A stretch of 50,842 nt of DNA from a virus. The first letter of the stretch is position 1; every line of letters starts with the position of its first letter. Both the position numbers and the translations under genes were made by a program. Positions 34,759 through 41,788 of this stretch are shown one piece after another. The DNA is taken from positions 1-50,842 of the IMG/VR virus record IMGVR_UViG_3300036770_007509; one strand, written 5' to 3'. Under the pieces are notes generated by a model. It worked only from the letters and a program-made list of their open reading frames with translations. It made no database searches and had not been told where the DNA came from.

Positions 34759-35766
34759 ATGAAATATCTACTGATAGACACTGCCAACATGTTCTTCCGA
34801 GCCCGACATGCGGCCTTCCGTGCAGCTGATGCTGCTGAAAAAATTGGGTATGCTTTACACATAACGCTCAGCAGCATCAACAAGGTCACGCAAAGATTTG
34901 GTGCTGATCATGTCATGTTTGCCTTGGAAGGGCGCAGCTGGCGCAAGGATTTTTATCCTAAATACAAACGCAATCGCACAGACCTGCGGCAGGCAGCCAG
35001 CCCAGCAGAACAAGAAGAAGATCGCCTGTTTTGGGAAACCTATGATGCTTTGACTAAATACTTGGCTGAAAGTACCAACTGTTCAGTAATCCGACACCCC
35101 AACGCCGAAGCCGATGATGTGATCGCAAGATGGATCGACCTCCATCCCTGTGACGAGCATATCATAGTCAGCAGTGACACTGATTTTGTCCAACTGTTGG
35201 ACAAACATGTCATGCAGTACAACGGAATATCCGATGAACTGATCACTGTGAACGGCGTGCTAGACAAAAACCACAAGCCTGTGATTGACAAAAAAACCAA
35301 ATCGCCAAAAACTGTTCCAGACCCTGATTGGTTGCTGTTCCTTAAATGCATGCGTGGAGATCCCACTGACAATGTGTTTTCCGCTTATCCTGGAGTACGT
35401 GTCAAAGGTTCGAAAAACAAGATTGGTCTCACTGAAGCCTATGAGGATCGGCATCAACGAGGATTTGCCTGGAACAACCTCATGCTGAGTCGTTGGGTTG
35501 ATGCTGACGGAGTGGAACATCGTGTGCTCGACGACTACATGCGCAATCGCTCATTGATCGATCTCAGAGCCCAGCCCGAGGAAATCAAACAAGCAGTAGA
35601 TTCGGCCATAAACGAGCAAATCAGTCACAGGGCGGTGTCCCAGGTTGGTGTCAAGTTCATGCGTTTCTGCGGTGTGCATGATCTGGTACGACTCAGCGAA
35701 CAAGCCGAGCAATATGCAAGATGGTTGAATCAACCCTATCAAGGAGAACTAGATGATAAAAGCTAA
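34759..35766 (+). CDS. rnh: 5'-3' exonuclease / RNase H (T4 Rnh-like)
   Basis: A 335-residue FEN-type nuclease (T4 RNase H has 305). KYLLIDTANMFFRARHA (acidic first site), WRKDFYPKYKRNR, NAEADDVIARW, SSDTDFVQLL and GDPTDNVFSAYPG carry the metal-binding Asp residues. In T4 this enzyme removes RNA primers on lagging-strand DNA. Starts nine bases after the SGNH gene. Followed by a conserved small gene with overlapping start. Confidence 0.85.
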   Translation: MKYLLIDTANMFFRARHAAFRAADAAEKIGYALHITLSSINKVTQRFGADHVMFALEGRSWRKDFYPKYKRNRTDLRQAASPAEQEEDRLFWETYDALTKYLAESTNCSVIRHPNAEADDVIARWIDLHPCDEHIIVSSDTDFVQLLDKHVMQYNGISDELITVNGVLDKNHKPVIDKKTKSPKTVPDPDWLLFLKCMRGDPTDNVFSAYPGVRVKGSKNKIGLTEAYEDRHQRGFAWNNLMLSRWVDADGVEHRVLDDYMRNRSLIDLRAQPEEIKQAVDSAINEQISHRAVSQVGVKFMRFCGVHDLVRLSEQAEQYARWLNQPYQGELDDKS

Positions 35767-36202
35767 ACCTGTGGTGCCCGACCGATATTGGATACTGCGT
35801 GATCAGGATCGAAAGATCGGCAACATAACCGTCACAGATCATGGTTACGCTGTCAAAATTGGTGACCATATAGATACCTACAAAAATCTGCGCAGTCTCA
35901 AGCGCAAGATATCAGTGGACTTTGAAACACCACCGTCACAGACTTCTAGCAAGGAAAAAAACGAAGTCTATGGTTATCCTGTGGATTGCCAGATCTACAA
36001 TCCTATGTTTGATGTCAAATCCCAGTTGCCTTTGTTTACCAAGGAACCCAACAGCCGTAGCTGGTTCGCGGCTGGTTATTATCGGATACAACATCACAGT
36101 CGATACCAGATAGTTTTCTGTCCCAAGCTGATATTACTACAAAGATATCAATATCAAGGGCCTTTTGCCACCGATGGCATCAATGAGCTTACACATAGCT
36201 AA
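35753..36202 (+). CDS. Conserved phage protein, unknown function
   Basis: A 149-residue protein with VVPDRYWILRDQDRKIGNI near the N-terminus and GYPVDCQIYNPMFDVKSQ and LPLFTKEPNSRSWFAAGYY later. Proteins of this type follow the exonuclease gene in several T4-like phages. Beta-rich, no catalytic motif. Overlaps the exonuclease end and the next gene start. Function unknown. Confidence 0.7.
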   Translation: MIKAKPVVPDRYWILRDQDRKIGNITVTDHGYAVKIGDHIDTYKNLRSLKRKISVDFETPPSQTSSKEKNEVYGYPVDCQIYNPMFDVKSQLPLFTKEPNSRSWFAAGYYRIQHHSRYQIVFCPKLILLQRYQYQGPFATDGINELTHS

Positions 36203-36389
36203 ATTCATCGATCGTCTCCGGTCAGCCGAAGACCGCGGACATCGAGATGTGATCATCCCGGTATCAGAAGCACGCATGCTTCATGCCGACATCACAAGAT
36301 TGCTGTTGCTGCTGGAAAATTCGGCGCATCAAACACCACCGTCTACATCTGTGCAAGTTGAACTCAAGGGACGGCCATTCAACTCCTAG
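36183..36389 (+). CDS. Small helical protein
   Basis: A 68-residue helical protein (MSLHIAKFIDRLRSAEDRG..., LHADITRLLLLLENSA) with a possible leucine-zipper-like run. Overlaps the previous gene by 20 bases and precedes a GATAAATA box. ATG at 36183 or 36174. Function unknown; similar small helical proteins are common in T4-like phages. Confidence 0.6.
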   Translation: MSLHIAKFIDRLRSAEDRGHRDVIIPVSEARMLHADITRLLLLLENSAHQTPPSTSVQVELKGRPFNS

Positions 36390-36395
36390 TTTTTG

Positions 36396-36403
36396 ATAAA
36401 TAA
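36396..36403 (+). promoter_or_regulatory. Late-promoter-like box GATAAATA
   Basis: GATAAATA is followed by GGGAG and an ATG at 36418, spacing that allows a short leader with a Shine-Dalgarno sequence. Confidence 0.45.
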
Positions 36404-36417
36404 TCTGGGAGTTTAAT

Positions 36418-36723
36418 ATGAGCCGACCTAAACCAACTGTGATACTGGAAATTACCGATAAAAAAACCTACAAGACTGAACAGGTGCTGGCAGCCCGTGG
36501 CATATGGGCTGTGTTCTACGATGATGCTCCCATCAATCTCAAAAGCAGCAATCTCCTGGTGCAATATCCCGGCCCCAAATATCGCAAAGTCAGTTTCAGT
36601 AATCAAGGACATGCTGTTAATCTAGCCAAAAAACTCAATCAACATTTTCGCACCGACAAGTTTGCAGTGGTTCTGTTGACACAAGGGCAACAGATTTACC
36701 CCAATGCCAAATCTCAAACATGA
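36418..36723 (+). CDS. Conserved small phage protein
   Basis: A 101-residue protein: PTVILEITDKKTYKTEQVLA, then AVFYDDAPINLKSSN, and a basic end with FAVVLLTQGQQIYP. Short alpha-beta pattern with a WAVFYDD motif shared by small T4-like phage proteins. Its 3' end overlaps the next gene by 20 bases. Function unknown. Confidence 0.65.
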   Translation: MSRPKPTVILEITDKKTYKTEQVLAARGIWAVFYDDAPINLKSSNLLVQYPGPKYRKVSFSNQGHAVNLAKKLNQHFRTDKFAVVLLTQGQQIYPNAKSQT

Positions 36724-37066
36724 TATAACCCAGTATCTGATTGCTGAACTCAATGATGCAGATCTGGCCTCTACCAGCAGCACCTGGTGGTACAACATCC
36801 GTGCCAATGGAGGCCTAAGACTCACTGAACAAGGCAATCAAATCTTGGGTGAAAAACTCAAGCTGGAACACTGGCAATGGGTTTACACCAACAAAAACAC
36901 GGTGGACAAAAACAATCTTCTGAAATTGGATCGATTGGTAGCTTTTCCCTATTTTATTGACAAACGCAATCGCAAGATAACTTTCTATAGCAGCCAGGAA
37001 GCCATGATGTTGAATCTCTACGGAGATCTCACTGCCTGGCTGGCCAGTTTGCAAAATACAAAGTAA
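36704..37066 (+). CDS. Conserved phage protein, unknown function
   Basis: A 120-residue protein; the block WWYNIRANGGLRLTEQGNQI and VAFPYFIDKRNRKITFYSSQ resembles small proteins in many marine T4-like phages (a winged-helix-like layout with the LRLTxQG motif). Might bind nucleic acid; no evidence beyond the pattern. Last gene before a strong promoter (37090). Confidence 0.65.
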   Translation: MPNLKHDITQYLIAELNDADLASTSSTWWYNIRANGGLRLTEQGNQILGEKLKLEHWQWVYTNKNTVDKNNLLKLDRLVAFPYFIDKRNRKITFYSSQEAMMLNLYGDLTAWLASLQNTK

Positions 37067-37089
37067 GTTAGCAATAACTAACCTAGCGG

Positions 37090-37118
37090 TTGACCAGAAA
37101 TTCGCCATTCCGTATACT
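37090..37118 (+). promoter_or_regulatory. Strong sigma70-type promoter for the GIY-YIG gene
   Basis: TTGACC (37090-37095), 17 bases, TATACT (37113-37118). The ATG at 37125 falls on the expected transcription start, predicting a leaderless mRNA. Confidence 0.8.
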
Positions 37119-37124
37119 ATGAGA

Positions 37125-37463
37125 ATGGAGCATACAAAAACATCACGACGCAAGCGACAGGATCGCACACACATCGTGTACCAGATACAGTCGGGTTCGG
37201 ACTTCTATATCGGAGTCACTGCCCGCACCGAGTCAACGGTGCTGAAATCAGTGCGAACACGCATGAACAAGCATCTCTATCGCAGCCGTAGCGAAGACCG
37301 GTCGTGGCGGCTCTACGAAGCCCTGCGCGAGCGTGGACCCGCGGCTTTTGTGTATTCAATCCTGGCCGTGGTGCGTGGCAAGCGCGAAGCTCATGGCGTC
37401 GAACGCGGCTTGATCCGCGAACTGCAGCCCACGCTGAACACTGATGTGAGGATCGCACAATGA
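37125..37463 (+). CDS. GIY-YIG nuclease-domain protein
   Basis: A 112-residue protein with the GIY-YIG core: HIVYQIQSGSDFYIGVTAR, then SVRTRMNKHLYRS, then AHGVERGLIRELQP containing the catalytic Glu. The Y-Q-I/Y-I-G pair replaces the usual GIY and YIG. Short stand-alone forms act as homing or restriction-like nucleases. The alternative start (ATG 37119) lies inside the -10 element, so 37125 is preferred. Followed by two tiny overlapping genes. Confidence 0.8.
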   Translation: MEHTKTSRRKRQDRTHIVYQIQSGSDFYIGVTARTESTVLKSVRTRMNKHLYRSRSEDRSWRLYEALRERGPAAFVYSILAVVRGKREAHGVERGLIRELQPTLNTDVRIAQ

Positions 37464-37603
37464 CCAAGATCAAAAAAACTGCGAGACAGCGAAACTGGGT
37501 GGCCAAGCACAATTTCAATCGGCCGGCGCGGCATCGTGATCGCAACCAGTACCAGCGCCGAGAAAAACATCAGCATCAGGCGGCCGCATGTTGTGGTTCC
37601 TGA
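37460..37603 (+). CDS. Tiny basic protein (47 residues)
   Basis: ATG at 37460 overlaps the GIY-YIG stop. The product is 47 residues, very basic and His/Gln-rich (MTKIKKTARQRNWVAKHNFN, ending QAAACCGS). The core RQRNWVAKHNxN resembles short basic proteins of marine phages. Possibly RNA- or DNA-binding. The short length and biased composition keep confidence moderate. Confidence 0.5.
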   Translation: MTKIKKTARQRNWVAKHNFNRPARHRDRNQYQRREKHQHQAAACCGS

Positions 37604-37746
37604 CCGGCGCAGTGATGTTTTTTGTCATAAACTTTGCTTTGACCCTGGCGTTCCGGCGCTGGGGACTTACTCTATATTCTTACTCTGATCCGTGGGATCG
37701 CGATCTCGGACTCCGTGCCAAAAAAGTCATCTTGAACTCGCTATGA
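37588..37746 (+). CDS. Small membrane protein (52 residues)
   Basis: ATG at 37588 overlaps the preceding gene by 16 bases. The 52-residue product has one transmembrane segment (MLWFLTGAVMFFVINFALTL) followed by a polar tail (YSDPWDRDLGLRAKK). Directly precedes the TctA gene. It is not long enough for TctB, which has four membrane helices. Could be a holin-like or unknown membrane protein. Confidence 0.5.
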   Translation: MLWFLTGAVMFFVINFALTLAFRRWGLTLYSYSDPWDRDLGLRAKKVILNSL

Positions 37747-37758
37747 TTGTTTGATGTC

Positions 37759-39249
37759 ATGGAAAATTTGTATCTAGGTTTTGAAACAGCCCTTACGCTT
37801 ACAAATCTTGCCTTGTGTTTGTTGGGAGTCACGTTAGGCACCTTGATAGGTGTGCTGCCTGGACTGGGTCCCATGACCACAATATCTCTGTTGTTGCCTT
37901 TCACCTATGGTGTGGGTGATCCCACTGGCAGTTTGATTTTCTTGGCAGGTATTTATTATGGTAGCCAGTATGGGGGCAGCATCACAGCTATCCTGTTGAG
38001 ACTGCCCGGTGAATCATCTAGCACCGTGACAGTGCTTGATGGATATGCTATGACACAACGTGGCCAGGGCGGTGCGGCATTGACAATTACAGCATTGGCC
38101 AGTTTCATGGGCGGCACAGTTTCCACCGTTGTTATTGCAGTCTTGGCTGCTCCGCTGAGTGAAATAGCATTTTGGTTTGGTCCAGCTGAGTATGCCAGTC
38201 TAATGCTGTTAGGCATGTTGGCTTCTATTTCGATTACGGAAGGTGGTTTTTTACGCGGGTTGAGCATGATAGGATTAGGAGCGTTTTTAGGCTTAGTTGG
38301 CACAAATATCAACACCGGACAGACAAGATTCACAGCAGATATCGTGTATCTTGTTGACGGTATTTCTTTTCCGATCATGGCGATAGGCATATTTGGTGTG
38401 GGGGAAATATTGTACAACATGTTGCGCCGGGACCCGACGCCATCGTGTCCGGCTGCGGTATCTTCGTTGTATCCCACGATTGACCAATGCCGTCAAGCTA
38501 TAGCGCCAGCAGGTCGTGGAACATTGGTGGGCACTGTTCTCGGGCTATTACCGGGAGGAGGCGCCACGCTCAGTAGCTTTTTGAGTTATGCTTTGGAACG
38601 ACGTATCAGTAGAGAACCACATACTTTTGGCAAAGGTGCCATGGCTGGATTGGCAGGGCCCGAAGCTGCCAACAACGCCAGTGCGCAAAGTCAATTTCTT
38701 CCGACCTTGATGTTGGGTCTGCCGATTACACCAGTCATGTCTATGATGATCGCTGTGTTGATTATCAACGGCATACAACCTGGACCCAACGTGATCAGCA
38801 ACACACCCTCTTTGTTTTGGGGCTTGATTGCCAGCATGTGGATTGGGAATGTAATTTTGGTAATATTGAATATACCATTGATCGGTGTATGGGTGACTGT
38901 ATTGAAAACCCCAAAATGGATTTTGAATCCGTTGATTTTGGTGATAGCAGTGTTCGGCGCGTATAGCATCAACAACAGTTGGTTTGATATTTTGCTTTTG
39001 GCTATTTTTGGCGTGCTAGGATTTGGTATGCGTTGGTTACGATTTGAACCAGCGCCTTTGGCTTTGACTTTTATAGTAGCACCACTTTTTGAGGAATATC
39101 TCAATCGTGCCTTGCTCATCAGCAATGGAGACTGGATAACTTTTATAGAAAAACCAATCTCTCTGATGCTGATCATTGTGTCCTTGATCACCGTGATCAC
39201 CAGCATTGTGATCAAGAGCAAATCACGATTGAATTGTCTGGATAACTAG
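37759..39249 (+). CDS. tctA: Tripartite tricarboxylate transporter, large membrane subunit TctA
   Basis: A 496-residue membrane protein, full length for TctA. Signature blocks are GTLIGVLPGLGPMTTISLLLP near residue 30, GIYYGSQYGGSITAILLRLPGESS (residues 62-90) and PGGGATLSSFLSYALERR with GKGAMAGLAGPEAANNASAQ further on. TctA moves carboxylic acids such as citrate together with TctB and the periplasmic protein TctC. Start ATG at 37759; TTG at 37747 is an alternative. No TctB is seen; TctC lies 8 kb downstream. A transporter gene is unusual in a phage. Confidence 0.92.
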   Translation: MENLYLGFETALTLTNLALCLLGVTLGTLIGVLPGLGPMTTISLLLPFTYGVGDPTGSLIFLAGIYYGSQYGGSITAILLRLPGESSSTVTVLDGYAMTQRGQGGAALTITALASFMGGTVSTVVIAVLAAPLSEIAFWFGPAEYASLMLLGMLASISITEGGFLRGLSMIGLGAFLGLVGTNINTGQTRFTADIVYLVDGISFPIMAIGIFGVGEILYNMLRRDPTPSCPAAVSSLYPTIDQCRQAIAPAGRGTLVGTVLGLLPGGGATLSSFLSYALERRISREPHTFGKGAMAGLAGPEAANNASAQSQFLPTLMLGLPITPVMSMMIAVLIINGIQPGPNVISNTPSLFWGLIASMWIGNVILVILNIPLIGVWVTVLKTPKWILNPLILVIAVFGAYSINNSWFDILLLAIFGVLGFGMRWLRFEPAPLALTFIVAPLFEEYLNRALLISNGDWITFIEKPISLMLIIVSLITVITSIVIKSKSRLNCLDN

Positions 39250-39297
39250 TAGGAAAAACCGGTGCGGTGAGCGTGTCTTTTGAAAGGAATAAACACT

Positions 39298-39384
39298 GTG
39301 AATATTGAAGAAATAATACTTTGGTCGTTGTTAATTTACATGTCACTTTTGGCTATTTTTGGAGATAATTATGATCAAGATTGA
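39298..39384 (+). CDS. Possible 28-residue membrane peptide
   Basis: GTG at 39298 preceded by GAAAGGAA opens a 28-codon frame with a hydrophobic stretch (LWSLLIYMSLLAIF). It overlaps the next gene by 14 bases. It could be a small membrane protein accompanying TctA, or a leader for the next gene. Low certainty because of its size. Confidence 0.3.
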   Translation: MNIEEIILWSLLIYMSLLAIFGDNYDQD

Positions 39385-39604
39385 AGGACTCACGCCCTTG
39401 CAGATAGAAATCCTGGAACGCATCTGGAGCATGGATTCGCAGGCCGAAGTCATGACCTGGTTTGACACGCTACCGCGCAATCTCCGACAGACTGCTCATG
39501 CCATGCTGATGCTGGTGGTGATTGAAATGATCGACGAAGAGCCCTGTGATGATCTTGACCTGGCTCGGGCCGTGATTGACCGCGTGAGGTGGGGCCATGC
39601 TTGA
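39371..39604 (+). CDS. Conserved small phage protein
   Basis: A 77-residue helical protein (MIKIEGLTPLQIEILERIWS) with EVMTWFDTLPRNLRQTAHAML in the middle. Acidic helical proteins with the LTxxQxxILxxxW start are frequent in T4-like environmental phages. GGAG lies five bases before the ATG. Function unknown. Confidence 0.7.
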   Translation: MIKIEGLTPLQIEILERIWSMDSQAEVMTWFDTLPRNLRQTAHAMLMLVVIEMIDEEPCDDLDLARAVIDRVRWGHA

Positions 39605-40295
39605 GATCCAAAACATACACGCCTACAATGATGCCGGTGAGCGACTGCGGCGCAGATATTACTCATGGATCTCGGACAATGCCAACGAAGCCCGTCGTAC
39701 TGATACCTTGACCCAGTTCACGTTCCGCACTCATGCCTTGTTGGACAGCAGTGCCAATCTCGAAAACCTCTTGGAACTGGGTCGCACATCAGGCTTGAGC
39801 CTGCTGATATTCAAACCCCGCACCGTGCAGTTCGTGGCTCCTGCCGATGCTGTCACAGCGGCCTGGTACTCGGTATTTTCCGAAAGCCAATTGCAGGAGT
39901 GGGAACAGACGTTGGCCACCCGGAGCAACAATGGCTATTACAGCACCTTTGCTACCTGGCGCGACAACACCGATGCAGGCAGTGCCAGTTCAGTCACGCA
40001 CTACCAGGCGCCGTTTGGCGTGAAAGAGCATGCCGGTGTGTATGACTGTGAGACCGGCGACAGGATCACTGACCGGCGAGCAGTGGTCCAGCGAGTGTGG
40101 GATCTAGGTTTTGCCTGCCGGCGCGGACGCCCACTCACTGTGGCTCGCACAGCCTGGTCGGGCAGTCGTGAAGATCTTGTACGAACCGAAGAAATTTACA
40201 ATGAATTCCGGAACAAGAACACAGATCCTGCTCGTAAACTTTGCTCAGTGTACAACAGCGCGACCCGACATTATGCCTGGCCCGGGGCTTGGTAA
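39597..40295 (+). CDS. Unrecognised 232-residue protein
   Basis: No family recognised. The protein starts MLEIQNIHAYNDAGERLRRR and contains SGLSLLIFKPRTVQFVAP, a Trp/Tyr-rich centre and a basic end. It overlaps the preceding gene by 8 bases. G+C is higher than that of the tctA gene. It is the last protein gene before the tRNA array. Confidence 0.6.
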   Translation: MLEIQNIHAYNDAGERLRRRYYSWISDNANEARRTDTLTQFTFRTHALLDSSANLENLLELGRTSGLSLLIFKPRTVQFVAPADAVTAAWYSVFSESQLQEWEQTLATRSNNGYYSTFATWRDNTDAGSASSVTHYQAPFGVKEHAGVYDCETGDRITDRRAVVQRVWDLGFACRRGRPLTVARTAWSGSREDLVRTEEIYNEFRNKNTDPARKLCSVYNSATRHYAWPGAW

Positions 40296-40305
40296 GCGAT
40301 CAAGA

Positions 40306-40334
40306 TTGACAGCAAGTCCAAGATCGTGTAATGT
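40306..40334 (+). promoter_or_regulatory. Promoter-like elements before the tRNA array
   Basis: TTGACA (40306-40311), 17 bases, TAATGT (40329-40334), followed 11 bases later by the first tRNA. The -35 is perfect; the -10 is weak. Confidence 0.5.
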
Positions 40335-40344
40335 ATAAAGTATT

Positions 40345-40421
40345 GCTCCGGTAGCTCAGCGGTTAGTAGCAGGCGACTCATAATCGCTTGGTCGGGGGTT
40401 CGAATCCCTCCCGGAGCACCA
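40345..40421 (+). tRNA. tRNA-Met (anticodon CAT), elongator type
   Basis: Full cloverleaf: acceptor GCTCCGG/CCGGAGC, anticodon loop CTCATAA, T-loop TTCGAAT and encoded CCA. The first base pair is G1-C72, so it is an elongator or isoleucine (lysidine) tRNA. Six T follow the CCA. Confidence 0.93.
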
Positions 40422-40448
40422 TTTTTTGTTTGTTAGGCCACATCACGG

Positions 40449-40477
40449 TTGACAAGATATAAATAAACTCATACAAT
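40449..40477 (+). promoter_or_regulatory. Promoter of a short leader ORF
   Basis: TTGACA (40449-40454), 17 bases, TACAAT (40472-40477). An exact TATAAATA late box (40458-40465) lies in the spacer, so this site may be read by either polymerase form. The start falls near the ATG at 40485. Confidence 0.65.
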
Positions 40478-40484
40478 AGCTACT

Positions 40485-40613
40485 ATGATGACTCAAACGC
40501 AATCACTCGTAAACAAAATGCACGCATGTCCCAAATTGGGTGGCCTGTCAACATGGCCGCAGATTGGTTATACCCGTGTGATTGAGAACGGTGATAGTGG
40601 AGGGTCCAGGTAG
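40485..40613 (+). CDS. 42-residue ORF in an attenuator-like leader
   Basis: A 42-residue frame (MMTQTQSLVNKMHACPKL at the start, ending GDSGGSR) placed directly after the promoter, leaderless by spacing. Its TAG (40611-40613) lies inside the first arm of a hairpin that competes with a terminator. No homologue recognised. It might be a regulatory leader peptide; a plain small gene is the alternative. Confidence 0.4.
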   Translation: MMTQTQSLVNKMHACPKLGGLSTWPQIGYTRVIENGDSGGSR

Positions 40614-40648
40614 ATCTAGCAACAAGCAACATCAAGCTACCGGACCCT
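40601..40648 (+). promoter_or_regulatory. Antiterminator-like hairpin overlapping the terminator
   Basis: Bases 40601-40613 pair with 40637-40648 (12 pairs, one bulged A at 40608), around a 23-base loop. The 3' arm shares 40645-40648 with the terminator stem, so the two structures exclude each other. The ORF stop codon sits in the 5' arm, where a terminating ribosome would block this hairpin. Confidence 0.5.
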
Positions 40649-40673
40649 GGACTTAGACACTCCAGGGTTTTTT
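40645..40673 (+). terminator. Rho-independent terminator
   Basis: Stem CCCTGGA (40645-40651) and TCCAGGG (40661-40667) with a 9-base loop, followed by six T (40668-40673). A textbook terminator located between the 42-residue ORF and the structured RNA region. Confidence 0.8.
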
Positions 40674-40841
40674 GTTTTGTACGCCAGGCAACGAGGGCCA
40701 GTCAGCGTAAAATAAAAAGACGAACGGGCGGAGTCTGGGATGACCTCTGTGGCGAGAACACAGACAGTAAGATCAGCAGGTGGGAGACGGTCCCACTGTG
40801 GTTGACCACAAAATACACTTGCTGTACTCGGTGTTTTGTGG

Positions 40842-40860
40842 CACCATATCGAAGCACATT
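40842..40860 (+). repeat. Direct repeat copy 1 (second copy 41031-41049)
   Basis: 19 bases, CACCATATCGAAGCACATT, match 41031-41049 at 17 positions (two adjacent mismatches). Both copies are complementary to the middle strand 40935-40953, so the middle strand can pair with either. Confidence 0.75.
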
Positions 40861-41030
40861 ACCGAGGCCTCTGCGAAGTGTCCCGGGCACACAGTAGCAA
40901 TCAATACCGAAGGCAGCAGATGGGTTCGCTGCATGTAATGTGTTTCGATATGGCGATGCGGTTTGTATCGCAAGTGGAGGAGTTTGCGAGAAGGCTCAGC
41001 ACAAGGTGAGACAGCTGGACTCACAACCGC

Positions 41031-41049
41031 CACCATATCTCAGCACATT
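41031..41049 (+). repeat. Direct repeat copy 2
   Basis: CACCATATCTCAGCACATT; partner of the copy at 40842. It can instead fold locally (TATCTC/GAGATA) or pair with GATATGG at 41101-41107, which includes the first bases of tRNA-Tyr. Confidence 0.7.
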
Positions 41050-41105
41050 GGAGATAAGCAGGAACGGTTCCGGAACCGGTCGCCTCGTCCAGTGTGTTGG
41101 GATAT

Positions 41106-41191
41106 GGGTAGCGAGCAGAACAGGTTACTGCACTGGACTGTAAATCCAGCGCCTTGCGGCATACGGGGTTCGAGGCCCTGGCTACCCACCA
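41106..41191 (+). tRNA. tRNA-Tyr (anticodon GTA)
   Basis: Class II tRNA with a long variable arm. Acceptor GGGTAGC/GCTACCC, anticodon arm CTGGA-CTGTAAA-TCCAG, T-loop TTCGAGG, encoded CCA. Confidence 0.93.
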
Positions 41192-41196
41192 TACCA

Positions 41197-41272
41197 GCAC
41201 CCATCGTCTAGAGGCCTAGGACATCACCCTTTCACGGTGAGTACACCGGTTCGAATCCGGTTGGGTGTGCCA
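41197..41272 (+). tRNA. tRNA-Glu (anticodon TTC)
   Basis: Acceptor GCACCCA/TGGGTGT (G1-U72 wobble), anticodon arm TCACC-CTTTCAC-GGTGA, T-loop TTCGAAT, discriminator G, encoded CCA. The following 100 bases (41273-41373) hold inverted repeats CCTAGC/GCTAGG and AAGCGGGA/TCCCGCTT but no gene. Confidence 0.92.
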
Positions 41273-41373
41273 AAAACACAAGTCCTAGCGACAGTGCTCA
41301 ACTGGCGCGCAAGCCGACCGATCTGGCTAGGCCAAGCGGGACCAGCAACCTCCCGCTTGATGAGAAAAAAATT

Positions 41374-41448
41374 GGTGCCAAAGTGTTCATGGACGCACAT
41401 CAGCCTGTCACGCTGAAAGAAGGGGATCGTTACCCCTTGGTACCGCCA
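41374..41448 (+). tRNA. tRNA-Asp (anticodon GTC) with unusual T-loop
   Basis: Acceptor GGTGCCA/TGGTACC, anticodon arm TCAGC-CTGTCAC-GCTGA, T-stem AGGGG/CCCCT, encoded CCA. T-loop is ATCGTTA, with A at 54 and T at 58 in place of the standard T54 and A58. Confidence 0.85.
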
Positions 41449-41454
41449 AGTCAT

Positions 41455-41529
41455 GCCCTTGTAGCTCAGTGGTAGAGCTCTCGCCTTGTAAGCGAGGGGT
41501 CGGGAGTTCGAATCTCTCCGGGGGCACCA
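41455..41529 (+). tRNA. tRNA-Thr (anticodon TGT)
   Basis: Acceptor GCCCTTG/CGGGGGC (two G-U pairs), anticodon arm CTCGC-CTTGTAA-GCGAG, standard T-loop TTCGAAT, encoded CCA. Confidence 0.93.
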
Positions 41530-41534
41530 ATTAT

Positions 41535-41610
41535 TGTCCAGTAGCTCAGTAGGTAGAGCAACGGTCTGTTAAACCGTGGGTCGCTAGTTCGAGCCTAGCC
41601 TGGACAGCCA
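41535..41610 (+). tRNA. tRNA-Asn (anticodon GTT)
   Basis: Acceptor TGTCCAG/CTGGACA, anticodon arm ACGGT-CTGTTAA-ACCGT, T-loop TTCGAGC, discriminator G, encoded CCA. Confidence 0.93.
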
Positions 41611-41616
41611 AAATAT

Positions 41617-41692
41617 TCCCCGCTAGTTCATGTTGGCAGAACGTCGGTCTCCAAAACCGAAGAGGGCGGATCGTCACCGTCGCGGGGAGCCA
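41617..41692 (+). tRNA. tRNA-Trp (anticodon CCA) with unusual T-loop
   Basis: Acceptor TCCCCGC/GCGGGGA, anticodon arm TCGGT-CTCCAAA-ACCGA, discriminator G, encoded CCA. T-stem GGCGG/CCGTC closes the loop ATCGTCA, again A54 and T58. Confidence 0.87.
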
Positions 41693-41707
41693 ATTACGCA
41701 AGATCAT

Positions 41708-41784
41708 AGTGAGGTGGCCGAGTGGTCCAAGGCCGCTGCCTGCAAAGCAGATGTTCGTGGGTTCGAATCCCACCCTCACTTCCA
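41708..41784 (+). tRNA. tRNA-Cys (anticodon GCA)
   Basis: Acceptor AGTGAGG/CCTCACT with discriminator T, a tRNA-Cys hallmark; anticodon arm GCTGC-CTGCAAA-GCAGA, T-loop TTCGAAT, encoded CCA. Confidence 0.9.
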
Positions 41785-41788
41785 CCTC

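Larger units (their letters stand above)
40679..41105 (+). ncRNA. Putative large structured RNA upstream of tRNA-Tyr
   Basis: This 430-base stretch has no plausible gene but many inverted repeats. Hairpins include TCTGTG/CACAGA (40746-40764), GTGGGA/TCCCAC (40780-40796), CCACAAAA/TTTTGTGG (40806-40841), GCAGC/GCTGC (40913-40932), CGCAA/TTGCG (40969-40988), GTGAG/CTCAC (41006-41024) and TATCTC/GAGATA (41036-41056). A 19-pair helix joins 40844-40862 to 40935-40953 with one G-U pair. The region ends at the first base of tRNA-Tyr. No known RNA family could be assigned; context (phage, beside tRNAs) recalls GOLLD and ROOL RNAs, but length and sequence were not matched. Confidence 0.55.

Noticed and set aside
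39298-39384. Small hydrophobic ORF considered as TctB
   Set aside because: Only one possible membrane segment and 28 residues; TctB has four helices and about 150 residues.
40802-40830. TTGACC at 40802 as an internal promoter of the structured RNA
   Set aside because: The -35 matches but no acceptable -10 lies at 16-18 bases; the sequence is also part of the CCACAAAA/TTTTGTGG helix.
41333-41370. Hairpin AAGCGGGA/TCCCGCTT followed by seven A as a minus-strand terminator
   Set aside because: For the minus strand the T-run would precede the hairpin, so it cannot be a rho-independent terminator; on the + strand the tail is A not T.
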